From NCBI GenBank assembly GCA_963920635.1, contig OY987298.1, positions 146,604,257 through 146,668,256 on the forward strand: a stretch of 64,000 nt of DNA, written 5' to 3'. The DNA comes from Pseudeuparius sepicola. Its lineage: Eukaryota; Arthropoda; Insecta; Coleoptera; Anthribidae. The notes below the pieces were generated by a model. That model saw only the letters and a program-made list of their open reading frames with translations, had not been told where the DNA came from and searched no databases. The translations under genes were made by a program, and so were the position numbers. This document shows, one piece after another, positions 42,201 through 50,128 of the stretch (its first letter is position 1; each line of letters starts with the position of its first letter).

Positions 42201-45125
42201 ATTATTTGTGTGTGATTATTTGTTACAACTTTTTCCCCATTTAACCGTTGCCTCATCTCTCACCGTTTGCAATATCCCCATGCTGTTCATTCTTATCCGG
42301 GACACAGTGTATATGATCTCTATGGACTGGACCGACACATTATATACAGGGTGTCCCGTTAATAATGGTCCATAGAGCAACTGCACATATTTGGGGCCAA
42401 AATATGACGATTGAGGCTAATATGTCTTATAGAAATGTTGTTTGTTTAAGAGATACAGGGCGTTGAAGTTCGTTTTTTGAAATTGAATTATGGCTACATC
42501 TCCCAAAATAATGAAGCTGCTGAACTGAAATTTGGCACTGCTGTGTTTTTGGGGAAGACGAATATGCTAAAAATATCAATTTTGCTGTATCTCGCGCTGC
42601 TTTTGGATCGTGTTTTTACTGCTAACTTTTTTGAGGTTATCTTTTTGATGTTGCAGGTCCATCATTTTAAGGCATCTTTTCATTCTGCAACAAAAAGGTA
42701 CCCTTGTTTCATAACGATCAAATCAACCGTTTGCGTTGAAATTGGCAAAATGTGCCCCGAAACACCTGTAGACTCCAACATTCGAATAATAAAATTTTTA
42801 CCTGCTAGGTACCTACTTTCAAATGTTACAGATTCACTGTACCATTTAAAGTGAGAAAAAAATTGCTATGAACAATATACCTACCAAAAATGTTTTGTTT
42901 TCAAAATGGAACGGATTGGAACTTGGCAAAATTTGGACACTCTATTTCAAGAAAACGAATGGTGTTTCGACCAATGCCCATCTAGCATTTTTTTCTTCAT
43001 TTTGAACGTACAGTCGATTTGTAACATTTGAAAGCGGTAGGTGAAAATTTTATGTTTCGAATATTGAAGTCAATAGGTTTGGGGCACGTTTTGGCAATTT
43101 CAAGACAAACGGTTGATTTGATCGTTATGAATCGAGAGTACCTTTTTGTTGCAGAATGAAAAGATGCCTTAAAATGATGGACCTGCAACATCAAAAAGAT
43201 AACCTCAAAAAAGTTAGGAATAAAAACACGAGCCAAAAACAGCGCAAGTGGCGCCCTCTGTGAGATACAGCAAAATTGATATTTTTAGCTTATTCTCCAT
43301 CCCCAAAAACACAGCAGTCCCAAATTTCAGTTCACCAGCTTTATTATTTTGGGAGATGTAGCCATAATTCAATTTCAAAAAATGAACTATAAACAACATT
43401 TCTATAAGGCATATTAGCCTCAATCGTCATATTTTGGCCCCAAATATTATGTATTATGACAACCTGTATACAGGGTGTAACTAAACTGATGGTCAAAAAT
43501 GAAACCACGTATTCTTGGAGTCAAAATAAGGGCACTTCTTCATATATTTTTTTCTCCTACGGGCCATAGTTTTTTTTATACAGAGCGTAGAAGTTTGGAG
43601 AAAAATACACATATTTCTTAGTATTTCTAGAAGTATACGAGATATTTTCTTCAAACTTGGCGTGTCACATGAGCAGATGAGCCGTCAAACTTAAGGTTGA
43701 CATGAAGCTTCTGAGGCTCCCAGTTGCGGAGATACAGGGTGTTAGTAAAATTAATAAGTTCAGAAAAATATGAATACCCTGTACAATCGCATTTTTTAAA
43801 TTTGTTTTGAGTGGTGAATAGAATGGTTAACAAAAAGTATCTCTTAGTATTTTTTCATATCGCAGCCGTTTCTTAATTATTTTTAAAGAACGGCAACGCT
43901 GCAATGAACAATAGTCACTTTAAGAATAAATCTAGCAATCTGTGGATGGCAATTAAACTTTATTTAACAAAATACAAAAGCAAAAACAATAATAAAAGAA
44001 ACGTACTGCTATTAGAAAATTAAATTATTAAATGTTCGAAATGACCGCCGTCTCTTTCAATACATGCAACTATGCGTTTCCGCGTGTTTATTATTGCCAT
44101 TTTCGCAAGTCCATAGCAAAAGCGCATATCAGTCAATTCTTCAAATGAAAATATAATTTTTCAAAATATTGATACTAAGGTGCAAAGTTGGCAGCCAAAT
44201 GATTCAAATAATGCCAAGTTTAATTCACATCCACATATTGTTAGATTTATTCTTAAAATGACTTTTTTATTGCAGCATTGCCGTTCTTTGAAAATAATTA
44301 AAAAACGGCTGAGAATATGAAAAAATACTAAGAGATACTTTTTGTTAACCATTGAATTTACCAATCAAAACAAATTTAAAAAATGCGATTATACAGGGTA
44401 TTCACATTCTTCTGAACTAATTAATTTTAATAACACCCTGTATCTCCGCAACTGGGGGCCTCAAAAGCTTCATATCAACCTTAAGTTTGACGGCTCATCC
44501 GCTCATGTGACACGCCAAGTTTGAACAAAATATCTCGTATACTTCTAGCGATACTAAGAAATATGTGTATTTTTCTCTAAATTTCTACGCTCTGTATAAA
44601 AAAACTATGGCCCGTAGGAGAAAAAAGTATATGAAGAAGTGCCCTTATTTTGACTCCAAGAATACGTGGTTTCATTTTTGACCATCAGTTTAGTTACACC
44701 CTGTATAGTGTTGGTCCAAGTTGGGATAAGTCAAAATATTATGTCAAATTCTTTATGTGCACCATTTACTTACTTTTTATGTAACAACGTTTCAATTTTA
44801 GTTTTTGTGTTCTTGAATAATGTCAAAATTTTGTTTCATTTAATTGAAAAGTAACTAGAAAATTCATAGAACAAAATAAAATAGGAAGGATGACTACCAA
44901 CCCAACAAAACAAAAATTTCCTGCCGAGGGTCACATAACCTATTGAAACGGGTTTTATAAAATAGTAATAAAAAGATGTGTCTTTTTAGGATTGTCATTT
45001 TATTGCAAAATCTTTGGAGGTGTTCGAAATACACGCCTCTACTTGCCGAGAGTGACTTGAATGAAGAAGTTGATGTTGCGAGCAACAATGTTTCGATAAA
45101 TTCGACTGTAGTAACTAATACATAG
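24201..45125 (+). CDS. SLC46 / proton-coupled folate transporter-like MFS protein
   Basis: Eight exons join in phase: 24201-24267, 28490-28747, 33001-33172, 33395-33578, 35960-36200, 36253-36390, 36520-36760 and 44990-45125. They give 1,437 nt and 478 residues, a normal SLC46 length. Every intron is GT-AG. Residues 1-22 carry the family's short start (NVEVPLLLTFFGVILV), followed by LVIYRTCYVTLGYN. The loop 2-3 signature of the major facilitator superfamily is DKFGRRP at 95-101. Hydrophobic segments fit about 12 membrane passes split by a charged loop at about 228-255. Relatives move folates and other small organic molecules with protons, at the cell surface or lysosome; the substrate here is unknown. 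The last exon (IVILLQNLWRCSKYTPLLAE then a polar tail) is assigned because its acceptor, phase and hydrophobic start all fit. An AATAAA lies at 45139-45144. The introns hold most of the mobile DNA between 24 and 45 kb. Confidence 0.9.
24268..25290. other. transporter intron 1, left part
   Basis: AT-rich intron sequence starting with GTAAGT. An open frame at 24620-24877 has no recognisable domain and no splice context. No repeat with clear ends is seen. Confidence 0.35.
25291..26833. mobile_element. TA-flanked palindromic element with transposase N-terminus, 1.54 kb
   Basis: The ends CAGGGTGGGCCAAATTGG and CCAATTTGGCCCACCGTG are flanked by TA (25289-25290, 26834-26835). Arms of about 610-630 bp (to about 25920 and from about 26190) are near-perfect inverses. 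The loop carries the start of a transposase frame on the plus strand. The element lies in intron 1 of the transporter gene. Confidence 0.88.
25921..26115 (+). pseudogene. transposase N-terminal helix-turn-helix remnant (DUF4817-like)
   Basis: An ATG frame reads MKFPSYEKLDIIVCFIQSGE and continues through a Tyr-rich segment (NLYYERYL). After one frame change it gives LRHNLINSGHFEKDRPKW. This order (start, YxxExxDII, a YxRY block, then a Leu-rich helix and TGSFxxxRxxGRP-like end) is that of the helix-turn-helix domain at the start of insect IS630/Tc1/mariner-type transposases known as DUF4817. The catalytic part is missing. Confidence 0.65.
27055..27305 (+). repeat. GCGGAAAAGT repeat cluster, copy 1
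   Basis: The decamer GCGGAAAAGT occurs four times and its complement ACTTTTCCGC three times within about 130 bp, giving several overlapping small hairpins. The remainder (CTAACTCTTGCGGAAAGTG, then GCACTTTCCGCACTTGTTAG) matches 32090-32405 in the opposite orientation. It is therefore a mobile or dispersed repeat of about 250-315 bp with an internal palindromic motif. I do not recognise the family. Confidence 0.7.
27345..28299. mobile_element. TA-flanked palindromic element, 955 bp
   Basis: The left end CAGGGTGTCTACTTTTAAG faces a right end CTTAAGACACCCTG-like sequence (CGATTTAAGACACCCTG), with TA at 27343-27344 and 28300-28301. Outer arms of about 150-220 bp are good inverses. Inside, further text such as the strings around TTGCATGGTCAACAGGACCACT and AGTGGTCCTGTTGACCATTC is also mirrored, so most of the element folds back. 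No transposase is visible. It ends 190 bp before exon 2 of the transporter. Confidence 0.82.
28748..29019. other. transporter intron 2, left part
   Basis: Non-coding sequence after the donor GTACGC. No feature is recognised. Confidence 0.35.
29020..29640 (+). mobile_element. non-LTR retrotransposon 3' fragment
   Basis: A plus-strand frame reads RRNLNVPFPIKVDSEDIIPT and then LNQFSNEWSKKL, which looks like the region after the RNase H domain in some insect non-LTR ORF2 proteins. It runs into GGCGATGTTAGTAC(G/A)AGCCCCAAAATAG, a string that recurs about 323 bp later (29228 and 29551). The fragment lies in intron 2 of the transporter gene. The family is not identified. Confidence 0.4.
30624..30649. 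repeat. (AAT)n microsatellite
   Basis: About eight AAT units inside the left half of the inner palindrome, with no counterpart in the right half (31470-31490). It therefore expanded or inserted after the arms formed. Confidence 0.8.
32092..32410 (-). repeat. GCGGAAAAGT repeat cluster, copy 2
   Basis: ACTTTTCCGC occurs four times and GCGGAAAAGT twice, with further near copies. The order of landmarks is the reverse of 27055-27305. The left arm of the surrounding palindrome shows the unoccupied site, so this copy inserted after that palindrome existed. Confidence 0.7.
32455..33000. other. transporter intron 2, right part
   Basis: This contains a single copy of the palindrome-arm text at about 32680-32765 (CCAATATGGCCGCCATACAAG-type) and otherwise AT-rich sequence. 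It ends in the acceptor TATTGCAG at 33000. Confidence 0.4.
33950..34443. mobile_element. palindromic TA element, left end lost
   Basis: AATATCTCCGAAACGGTGAAATCA is mirrored by TGATTTCACCGTTTCCGAGATATT, and CGTGCTTTAA by TTAAAAGCACG. The right end is GGGACACCCTG followed by TA at 34444. No matching left end is present. It lies in intron 4 of the transporter gene. Confidence 0.7.
34447..34622 (+). repeat. non-LTR 3' tail, (AAAT)n-ended
   Basis: The run GGGATATACCTGTTGGGCAG, then a short spacer and TTAAATAAATAAATA, has the look of a LINE 3' end with a short tandem tail. No coding part is attached. Confidence 0.35.
34695..35048 (+). mobile_element. half of a palindromic TA element (CACTGTGTCCCGG family)
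   Basis: It starts CACTGTGTCCCGGATAAG after TA and is closely similar to 41664 onward. Here the right end is missing, and the sequence runs into the tandem duplication at 35049. Confidence 0.7.
35049..35780. repeat. 366-bp tandem duplication
   Basis: Sequence from 35049 (AAATTTTTAAAGCAC) repeats from 35415 with an offset of 366 bp. I see almost no difference between copies, mainly one T fewer in a T-run of the second. The first part of each copy is related to 42003-42190. The duplication lies in intron 4 of the transporter gene and must be recent. Confidence 0.88.
36963..39024 (-). mobile_element. Mutator-like (MULE) DNA transposon, 2.06 kb
   Basis: Terminal inverted repeats of about 75-80 bp start ACAAGGGTCTACGG at 36963 and end CCGTAGACCCTTGT at 39024. 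CGATTGATG, nine bases, flanks both ends (36954-36962 and 39025-39033). Long TIRs plus a 9-bp target duplication are the hallmarks of the Mutator superfamily. The interior has split C2H2 and SWIM coding pieces on the minus strand but no transposase core. It lies in intron 7 of the transporter gene. Confidence 0.9.
37634..38770 (-). pseudogene. MULE-borne C2H2 + SWIM zinc-finger gene, core missing
   Basis: Coding pieces on the minus strand run from 38770 to 37634. The first (38770-38665) starts MADCGESP and holds a C2H2-type finger, CGECKINFSKLSNLRAHVKR then KH. The next, at about 38600-38325, reads VVESETGWIVPS, then CTC, and after a frame change CTQCLVCIHRFTCSCLD and MCKHIHL, a SWIM finger (CxC...CxH). 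A donor at about 38320 joins in phase to an acceptor near 38076, and the last exon (NLVVDIIANDKS onward) runs to 37634 with a basic Lys/Arg-rich stretch. In relatives as I recall them, a MULE transposase lies between finger and SWIM; here it is gone. The finger exon does not join the SWIM exon in phase, and a four-base repeat (GTAGGTATGC for GTATGC) shifts the frame before CTQC. I read it as a decayed non-autonomous copy. Confidence 0.72.
39130..39464. mobile_element. near-perfect hairpin MITE, 335 bp
   Basis: Arms of about 155 bp are almost exact inverses around a 25-bp loop (39285-39309). CTTGTCGCGAGATTTAAG on the left faces CTTAAATCTCGCGACAAG on the right, and the outer ends are AATAAATTAAAAGTAAAAA and its complement. 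There is no coding sequence and no TA-CAGGGTG end, so it is not from the main palindrome family. Target duplication is unclear. Confidence 0.82.
39470..40260 (+). mobile_element. non-LTR (RTE-like) 3' end with tandem array
   Basis: The block ends in ACATACATACATACATACAT, then TTGCAAGTTAAATAAAAG, a tail type seen in RTE-group LINEs. Upstream lies the 122-bp tandem array and about 230 bp that I cannot assign. A 15-base string, AAATAAAAGCTTTT plus one base, occurs both just left of the block (in the hairpin MITE, 39418) and right of its tail (40258), which may be a target duplication. Confidence 0.4.
39704..40191. repeat. 122-bp tandem repeat, four copies
   Basis: Units start AGTCCGCCATCTTG at 39704, 39826, 39948 and 40070, exactly 122 bp apart, and are nearly identical. 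Each carries one TGACGTCA. The fourth copy ends in unique sequence at about 40192. Confidence 0.93.
40307..40967. mobile_element. TA-flanked palindromic element, 661 bp
   Basis: The ends CAGGATGAGCCAAACTCGACG and its right-hand mirror CGTCGAGTTTGAATCACCCTG are flanked by TA (40305-40306, 40968-40969). The arms of roughly 130 bp include GCGGGAACACGAAAATTGG and CCAATTTTCGTG-like text. The ends resemble those at 47115. It lies in intron 7 of the transporter gene. Confidence 0.78.
41101..41400 (+). mobile_element. left-end fragment of a palindromic TA element
   Basis: TA at 41099-41100 is followed by CAGGGTGTCCCATTTTCG. No mirrored right end was found before the next element at 41664, so it is a truncated copy. 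Right boundary approximate. Confidence 0.5.
41664..42309. mobile_element. TA-flanked palindromic element, 646 bp
   Basis: Left end CACTGTGTCCCGGATAAG, right end CTTATCCGGGACACAGTG, with TA at 41662-41663 and 42310-42311. Only about 90 bp at each end are inverted; the interior is a single copy and matches 34780-35210. This copy shows what the truncated one at 34695 has lost. Confidence 0.82.
42347..43466. mobile_element. TA-flanked palindromic element, 1.12 kb
   Basis: The left end is CAGGGTGTCCCGTTAATAATGG. The right end (ATGACAACCTG before TA) is eroded, but interior arms are good inverses: CTACATCTCCCAAAATAATG faces CATTATTTTGGGAGATGTAG-like text, and CATCTTTTCATTCTGCAACA faces its complement. 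It is related to the centre of the 29942-32454 palindrome. Confidence 0.8.
43471..44703. mobile_element. TA-flanked palindromic element with transposase remnant, 1.23 kb
   Basis: The left end CAGGGTGTAACTAAACTG faces the right end CAGTTTAGTTACACCCTG, with TA at 43469-43470 and 44704-44705. Arms of about 430-450 bp are near-perfect inverses. It starts four bases after the previous element ends. The loop holds a transposase C-terminus on the minus strand. Confidence 0.88.
44029..44106 (-). pseudogene. transposase C-terminal end (Tc1/mariner type)
   Basis: The minus strand reads NTRKRIVACIERDGGHFEHL and then stops within a few codons. This matches the usual last residues of insect IS630/Tc1/mariner-type transposases (RRxxxCIxxxGGHFEHLL). 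It is only about 25 codons long. Confidence 0.65.
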
Positions 45126-47114
45126 CCTCCTCAATCCTAATAAATAGGTGATTTTATTTATATATAAATTTCTGAGATAGGGTGCTTCTTAATTTGAGTG
45201 TCATAAATTTACTCATTGCATTGCAACTTTGAGCGATGTGATGTTTGCGAACAATCCCCCAGTGCATCTATGTCTATAGTTGCCATTTTATATTTTTGGA
45301 AAATGCTCAGGTAAATTCGACTCTTATCTTATAAATAAATAATAGTTTTACAAGATAGTAGATAAAATATTGTAGGTATACTTTGTTATTTTGTTTTTTT
45401 TTTACTTAAATTTGTAAATAGTTTTAAGATTCCCTGTAACCAACTTTTAAGTTGGCTGTGGAATAAACAATTAATGAATGAAAGGTATATGTAAGTTAAT
45501 AATACACATAGGAAACTACATTATTATACTACACACTTTTGATATTATTACTTTGTTCTATTGGTGCAATAATATATCTTTATTTGATTTGTTACTTTTA
45601 TCATTGAGTATTTATTATATTATTATGTTACATAAATAACTAACATATTATAGCTACATATTTCAGATGAAACTTTTGTGTGATATGGTGTGATGTTTGT
45701 AAGCTTTAAAATTAAAAAAGCAATTATTGAACAGTAGTGACTAGTTTGACTAGTACCTATATTAGATAAATATTTTATATTTATTTTAAGTTTTAATACG
45801 GAGGGTTGAAATATATTTTTTACTAGAAAAAAGTCCAAATTTCTTTCTTATTGAACACCAAAAATTACAGAGATTTAATTTAATTTAACTATCTGTTATG
45901 ACTGCTTATTATGGAGCAAACATTTCGATTGTTTTTTTTTTCTGAAAACCTTGAAATAATAGTTTAAAGTAAATACTTTTAGCCATAGGAAAGACAAAAG
46001 GACATTTTTGTTGGTACCCAACTAAAATCTATCTACACATTAAATATACAATAAACTCTATACTATCATTCCATTTTTTTCTGCAACAAAAAAGTCTTTC
46101 TTTTTGGCTTAAATTAATGTATACATATATTTTTTAAATAGGTAGCTGTATATTGAAAAGATTCCCAAATTAAAAAAATGCCATTCTACTGGTTCTATAG
46201 ACACTGGATGGAATAACAAATTTTTACGACGTCTGATGTGCCTTTTTGAATAATTATAAGTTCATTGGCTTTTTTAGGAGAAACGGCTTAGTGCCTATTA
46301 ATATGAATAGATGGCGCACAATCTAACTGTAAAACAGATCTATTAATTTTATTATGAAACATTATTGGCAAAAATACCAGAGACGAGGCATTGAATATAA
46401 TGCTATACAATTAATTTATGGTATTCCCAACTCTTGGAAATTGTTTAAACATACCTAATTTTAAAGTAATTACTTTAATAATTAAGAATAATAATAGTAG
46501 GTACATAAAATTTCAATTTCAACATCCTGCATCTCGAAAACCAAACATTTCGGACCCATGTTCATATGAACTTTTCGTCATTTTCCATTTTTCTTTCCAA
46601 TTTTTCAAGTTGGTGCATTTATTTCCGGACACCCTGTATTTATTTATTTTAGAAAAAATGTTTTTGTTCTGTTTTTATTCGTTAAAATTATGACATAAGT
46701 AGTTTTGTTATTTATAACTGATTGCCCCCCCCCCAGACGTTAATCCTGGATACGCCACTGATACCAAGCAATTTTTTCTACTTATAATAAGTCACAGATA
46801 GCTAAATGTCAGCTTTCTCAAATCAAGGAAATTTCAATCAAATAACCTTCTAATAATACAAAGAAACAACATTCAATAATAATCTTCTGGTTTCTCCGTT
46901 ACTTGCTTGTGTACTTGCTTGCTAAAGTCATTATAATCCTTTATTGTATTTTGTATCCCAACAACCTGAAAGCGAACCGCGCGGGTTCGTGGCTAGCTGT
47001 TATTGGCCAAGAACGTAAAGAGCCTCCAGTGGCGTCCTGCCGGAATTTCAAAAGGGGATTTAAGTATATCTTAGACCACCAAAATTTAAGCTGGAATGTG
47101 CAGACGTTAATGTA
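45126..47114. other. intergenic DNA after the transporter gene
   Basis: No gene is seen. Features are a LINE-like 3' tail at about 45410-45485 (CTTTTAAGTTGGCTGTGG then AATAAA and ATGAATGAA) and the right end of a palindromic TA element at about 46500-46635, related to the right arm of the element at 1514-2237. The remainder is AT-rich. Confidence 0.4.
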
Positions 47115-47733
47115 CAGGGTGTCCCAAACTCGACGCCCCAGGGTTATTTTTCCTGTAGGACCACTCAAGCTTGCCCTTGGGCCAAAAAGATAGTTTTTAG
47201 GAATTTGGGAAATATAGGTTATGGCGTAAACAAATATATTTTTTCCAGGACCCAGGACCATACCTGTTTCCCTTTATATTTGGGAAGAGCACCTTTTTCT
47301 GATAAACTTTCGTAAATAATTTCTTTTGATATATTGTTTCACTGAAAAGTTATATGCGTATTATTTGTAAAAATATGAAAAAGATGCCATGGTATCTTTT
47401 TAATGAAAATCGAGTTAGCCGCGACTTACGAAGGTATCTTTTTGACAGAAACAATTGACAGATGCTCGGACAGTTGTATTATGGAAAAAGTATTAAAATT
47501 TTATTATATAGTTTTAAAAATATAACTGTATGAACGCCTTTTTAAGAAAAACTGTTAATGTTATAAACACTGCTTTATTATATTTAAAAACCTAACAATT
47601 TTAGCGAAAGATGCCGACAGGCGGCATCTTCTATTTTTTCTATCAAATTATCAAATATGATCAATATTCCGAGATGGAGTTTTGTAAACAATGTTTTTCA
47701 GGTGAAATCCCCATCCTATATATGTATGTATAT

Positions 47734-47895
47734 ACCTAAATGGAAATCTAATGGTAGTGTTAAATCTGGCGACTTTTTTATCCATTTTATAGGACAATTT
47801 ATTCCAATCCATTTGTTTCCAAACTCATCATTTATAGAAATTCTTTTACAATGTTGGCTTTATTGCGTGGTGGAGCTCCGTCGTGTTGAAACCAT
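47734..47895 (-). pseudogene. transposase catalytic-domain remnant (Tc1/mariner type)
   Basis: On the minus strand WFQHDGAPPRNKANIVKEFL is followed, after a shift past a stop, by NKWIGINCPIKWIKKSPDLT and LPLDFHLG. This is the run from the second catalytic Asp (QHDGAPP) to the block before the third acidic residue (WPPRSPDLTPLDFFLWG in intact relatives). It identifies the palindromes as IS630/Tc1/mariner derivatives. Confidence 0.85.
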
Positions 47896-48479
47896 ATGGT
47901 TCTTCTTAAATGCAATAGCACATTTTCCGTTATAATTTTATAACTATAATAACAAAATTTTAATACTTTTTCTTGTTGTTTGTTGTTTCTGTCAAAAATA
48001 TACCTTCATAAATCATGGCTAACTCGAGTTTCATTAAAAAAATACCATGGCATCTTTTTCATATTTTTACAAATAATACGCATAATAAAAAAAACGCTCT
48101 TTAATTGTACACTAGAAATAGCATTTCTTAATTTGGTAATATAAGGTTGGCAGCATTGTTCCGGGTGCCTCCAGGGGCGTATTTAGCATGTCTGGCAGAA
48201 ATGTCAGAACTTGTGACGGATGCCTAACCTTAACGTTGGTATTCTGTGGCTCTAACCTAACTTCAAACACAGAAACTATAAATATCGCATTTTTCTGTGC
48301 TTCAAAGAACAGAGTTTAATGTTAATTTCTATCTAATCGAATTTAGGATTCGTGTGCGTTTAACGTAAATTCTGTTGATTACGGCCCTGTCTTCCGTCAC
48401 CTATCGATAATGTCAATGTGGCCGTCGCTTAGGGAATTCTAGGGACATGAAATATTGACCTGTCACAATCTATAGTGTA

Positions 48480-49066
48480 CAGGGTGGTTCAATATAAATT
48501 GACACCCCCTTTAACTTGTTAGTTTTTGAGGTTAAAAAAAAGTTTTTGACAAAAGTTTTAGATACTAATACAACGTTTTTTGTGACGCTATTGGACCGTG
48601 TACAGTGTGTTCTAGAAAGCCGTGGCAGACATAACTAATGTTTTTTTAAATTGAACACCCTATTGTATATATGGAGTTTCATGTTACTCTCTTGTTCAAA
48701 ACAAATATTTTTCGTTATTACATTGATCGTCTATCTTTAGCACGAGATCCACAAATTCGAGTTAAATAAATTTAGTATAAAATTTGAAAACGGAATTTTT
48801 CAAAAACGGAAAAAGATAATGCTACAAAGTTTAATGTCATTTTAATTGCTTTGATGAGCAAATTTCAAAAATGCAAAAATATATAGGGTGTTCCATTTAA
48901 AAAACATAAGTTATGTCTGCCACGGCTTTCTAGAACACACTGTACACGGTCCAATAGCGTCACAAAAAACTTTGTATTCGTATCTAAAACTTTTGTAAAA
49001 AAAAAATTTTCTAACCTCAAAAACTAGCAAGTTAAGGGGGGTGTCAATTTATAATGAACGACCCTG
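48480..49066. mobile_element. TA-flanked palindromic element, 587 bp
   Basis: Left end CAGGGTGGTTCAATATAAATT, right end AATTTATAATGAACGACCCTG, TA at 48478-48479 and 49067-49068. The arms include TTCTAGAAAGCCGTGGCAGA and TCTGCCACGGCTTTCTAGAA. It is nested in the larger palindrome at 47115. Confidence 0.85.
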
Positions 49067-49831
49067 TACAATTAAAGAGCGTTTTCAGATTATAACTTTT
49101 TAATGAAACAAGATATCAAAAATATTTATTAACGAAAGTTTATCAGAAAAACGTGCTCTTTCCAAATATAAGGAGAAACAGGTATGGTCCTGGGAAAAAT
49201 ATATTTGATGGCGTCATAACCTATATTTCCCGAATTCCTAAAAACTATCTTTTGGCCCAAAAGCAAGCTTGAGTGGTCCTACAAGAAACCCATAAGTCAA
49301 ATTGTCACTGTACACTGTACAGTGCCCGGAACAGAGAAATGGAGTAGGGAGAACGCGCTACAAGCTGCGCGAACTGCCTAATAAAACTGGCGGCCATAAC
49401 TACAACTTTACTAAACCACCGAACATTAAATGTTAATGTTCGGTGACTAAACTTACCGAAAAAATGATACCTCTACTCCCGGAGGTCTCCTAGACTTATA
49501 ATTCATTTGTCGCGGGACAAAAAACCGACTCCGATCGGGGAACACCGGAAAGCGCGAACGTGAAGCCGTGAAAACTACGCGAGAGCCGACAACCTCCACA
49601 CTCACGTTCGCGCCTCTTCGCGGGGTTTCGCGCCGCGAATGTCTTTACAGCTTGGTAGTGCACACGACATTTTCCAAAAACACTGACCATTTCTCTGCTG
49701 AAAATACAACAACTATCGCTGAAAACAAACTGCAAACGTCAAACTGGGGACAATATGCAGGACATTACATTTGCCTGTAAATAGGATGCGCAGTAGGTCA
49801 AAGCGCGTTCTCCCTATTCCATTTGTCTGGG

Positions 49832-49914
49832 CTAGAGGCCCTGTATGACACGAAAAGTGACAGTTATTCGTTTTAACAATAACTGTCACTTTTCGTGTCA
49901 TACAGGGCCTCTAG
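49832..49914. repeat. 83-bp perfect palindrome in repeat unit
   Basis: CTAGAGGCCCTGTATGACAC on the left faces GTGTCATACAGGGCCTCTAG on the right, with GTGACAGTTATT / AATAACTGTCAC inside and a loop of only a few bases. The same structure occurs at 50811-50893 and 51790-51872. Confidence 0.9.
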
Positions 49915-50110
49915 TCTTGGCCTACTCCATTTCTCTGGTGCCTCGGTAGCAGCGGTGCCACGTAGATTTCGAAAATTGCGATATTGCCAAATTTGTCAAA
50001 TGTCGTCACACCTTATTCCTTTGGTGCTTGAATTTTTGAGCATTTTCAAGGGAACGTTCCTTTTCGTGCTCTTTCGTGCTCTTGAGAATACGTGCGCGCA
50101 CATGGGTAGG

Positions 50111-50128
50111 GAACGTTCGCGAACGTTC
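50111..50128. promoter_or_regulatory. four-box heat-shock element, repeat copy 1
   Basis: GAACGTTCGCGAACGTTC holds GAA, TTC, GAA, TTC each two bases apart, the exact consensus for a heat-shock factor trimer. A shorter GAACGTTC lies about 60 bp upstream. Confidence 0.6.

Larger units (their letters stand above)
47115..49330. mobile_element. multi-layer palindrome with transposase DDE remnant
   Basis: Left end CAGGGTGTCCCAAACTCG after TA (47113-47114). The left arm to about 47530 is mirrored at 47930-48086 and, after an insertion of about 1 kb, at 49095-49265. The insertion is itself bounded by mirrored AAACGCTCTTTAATTGTAC / GTACAATTAAAGAGCGTTT. Inside that is a further TA element, 48480-49066. 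The right end of the outermost element is not found because the tandem repeat begins in its arm. The loop at 47734-47895 holds a transposase fragment. Confidence 0.78.
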
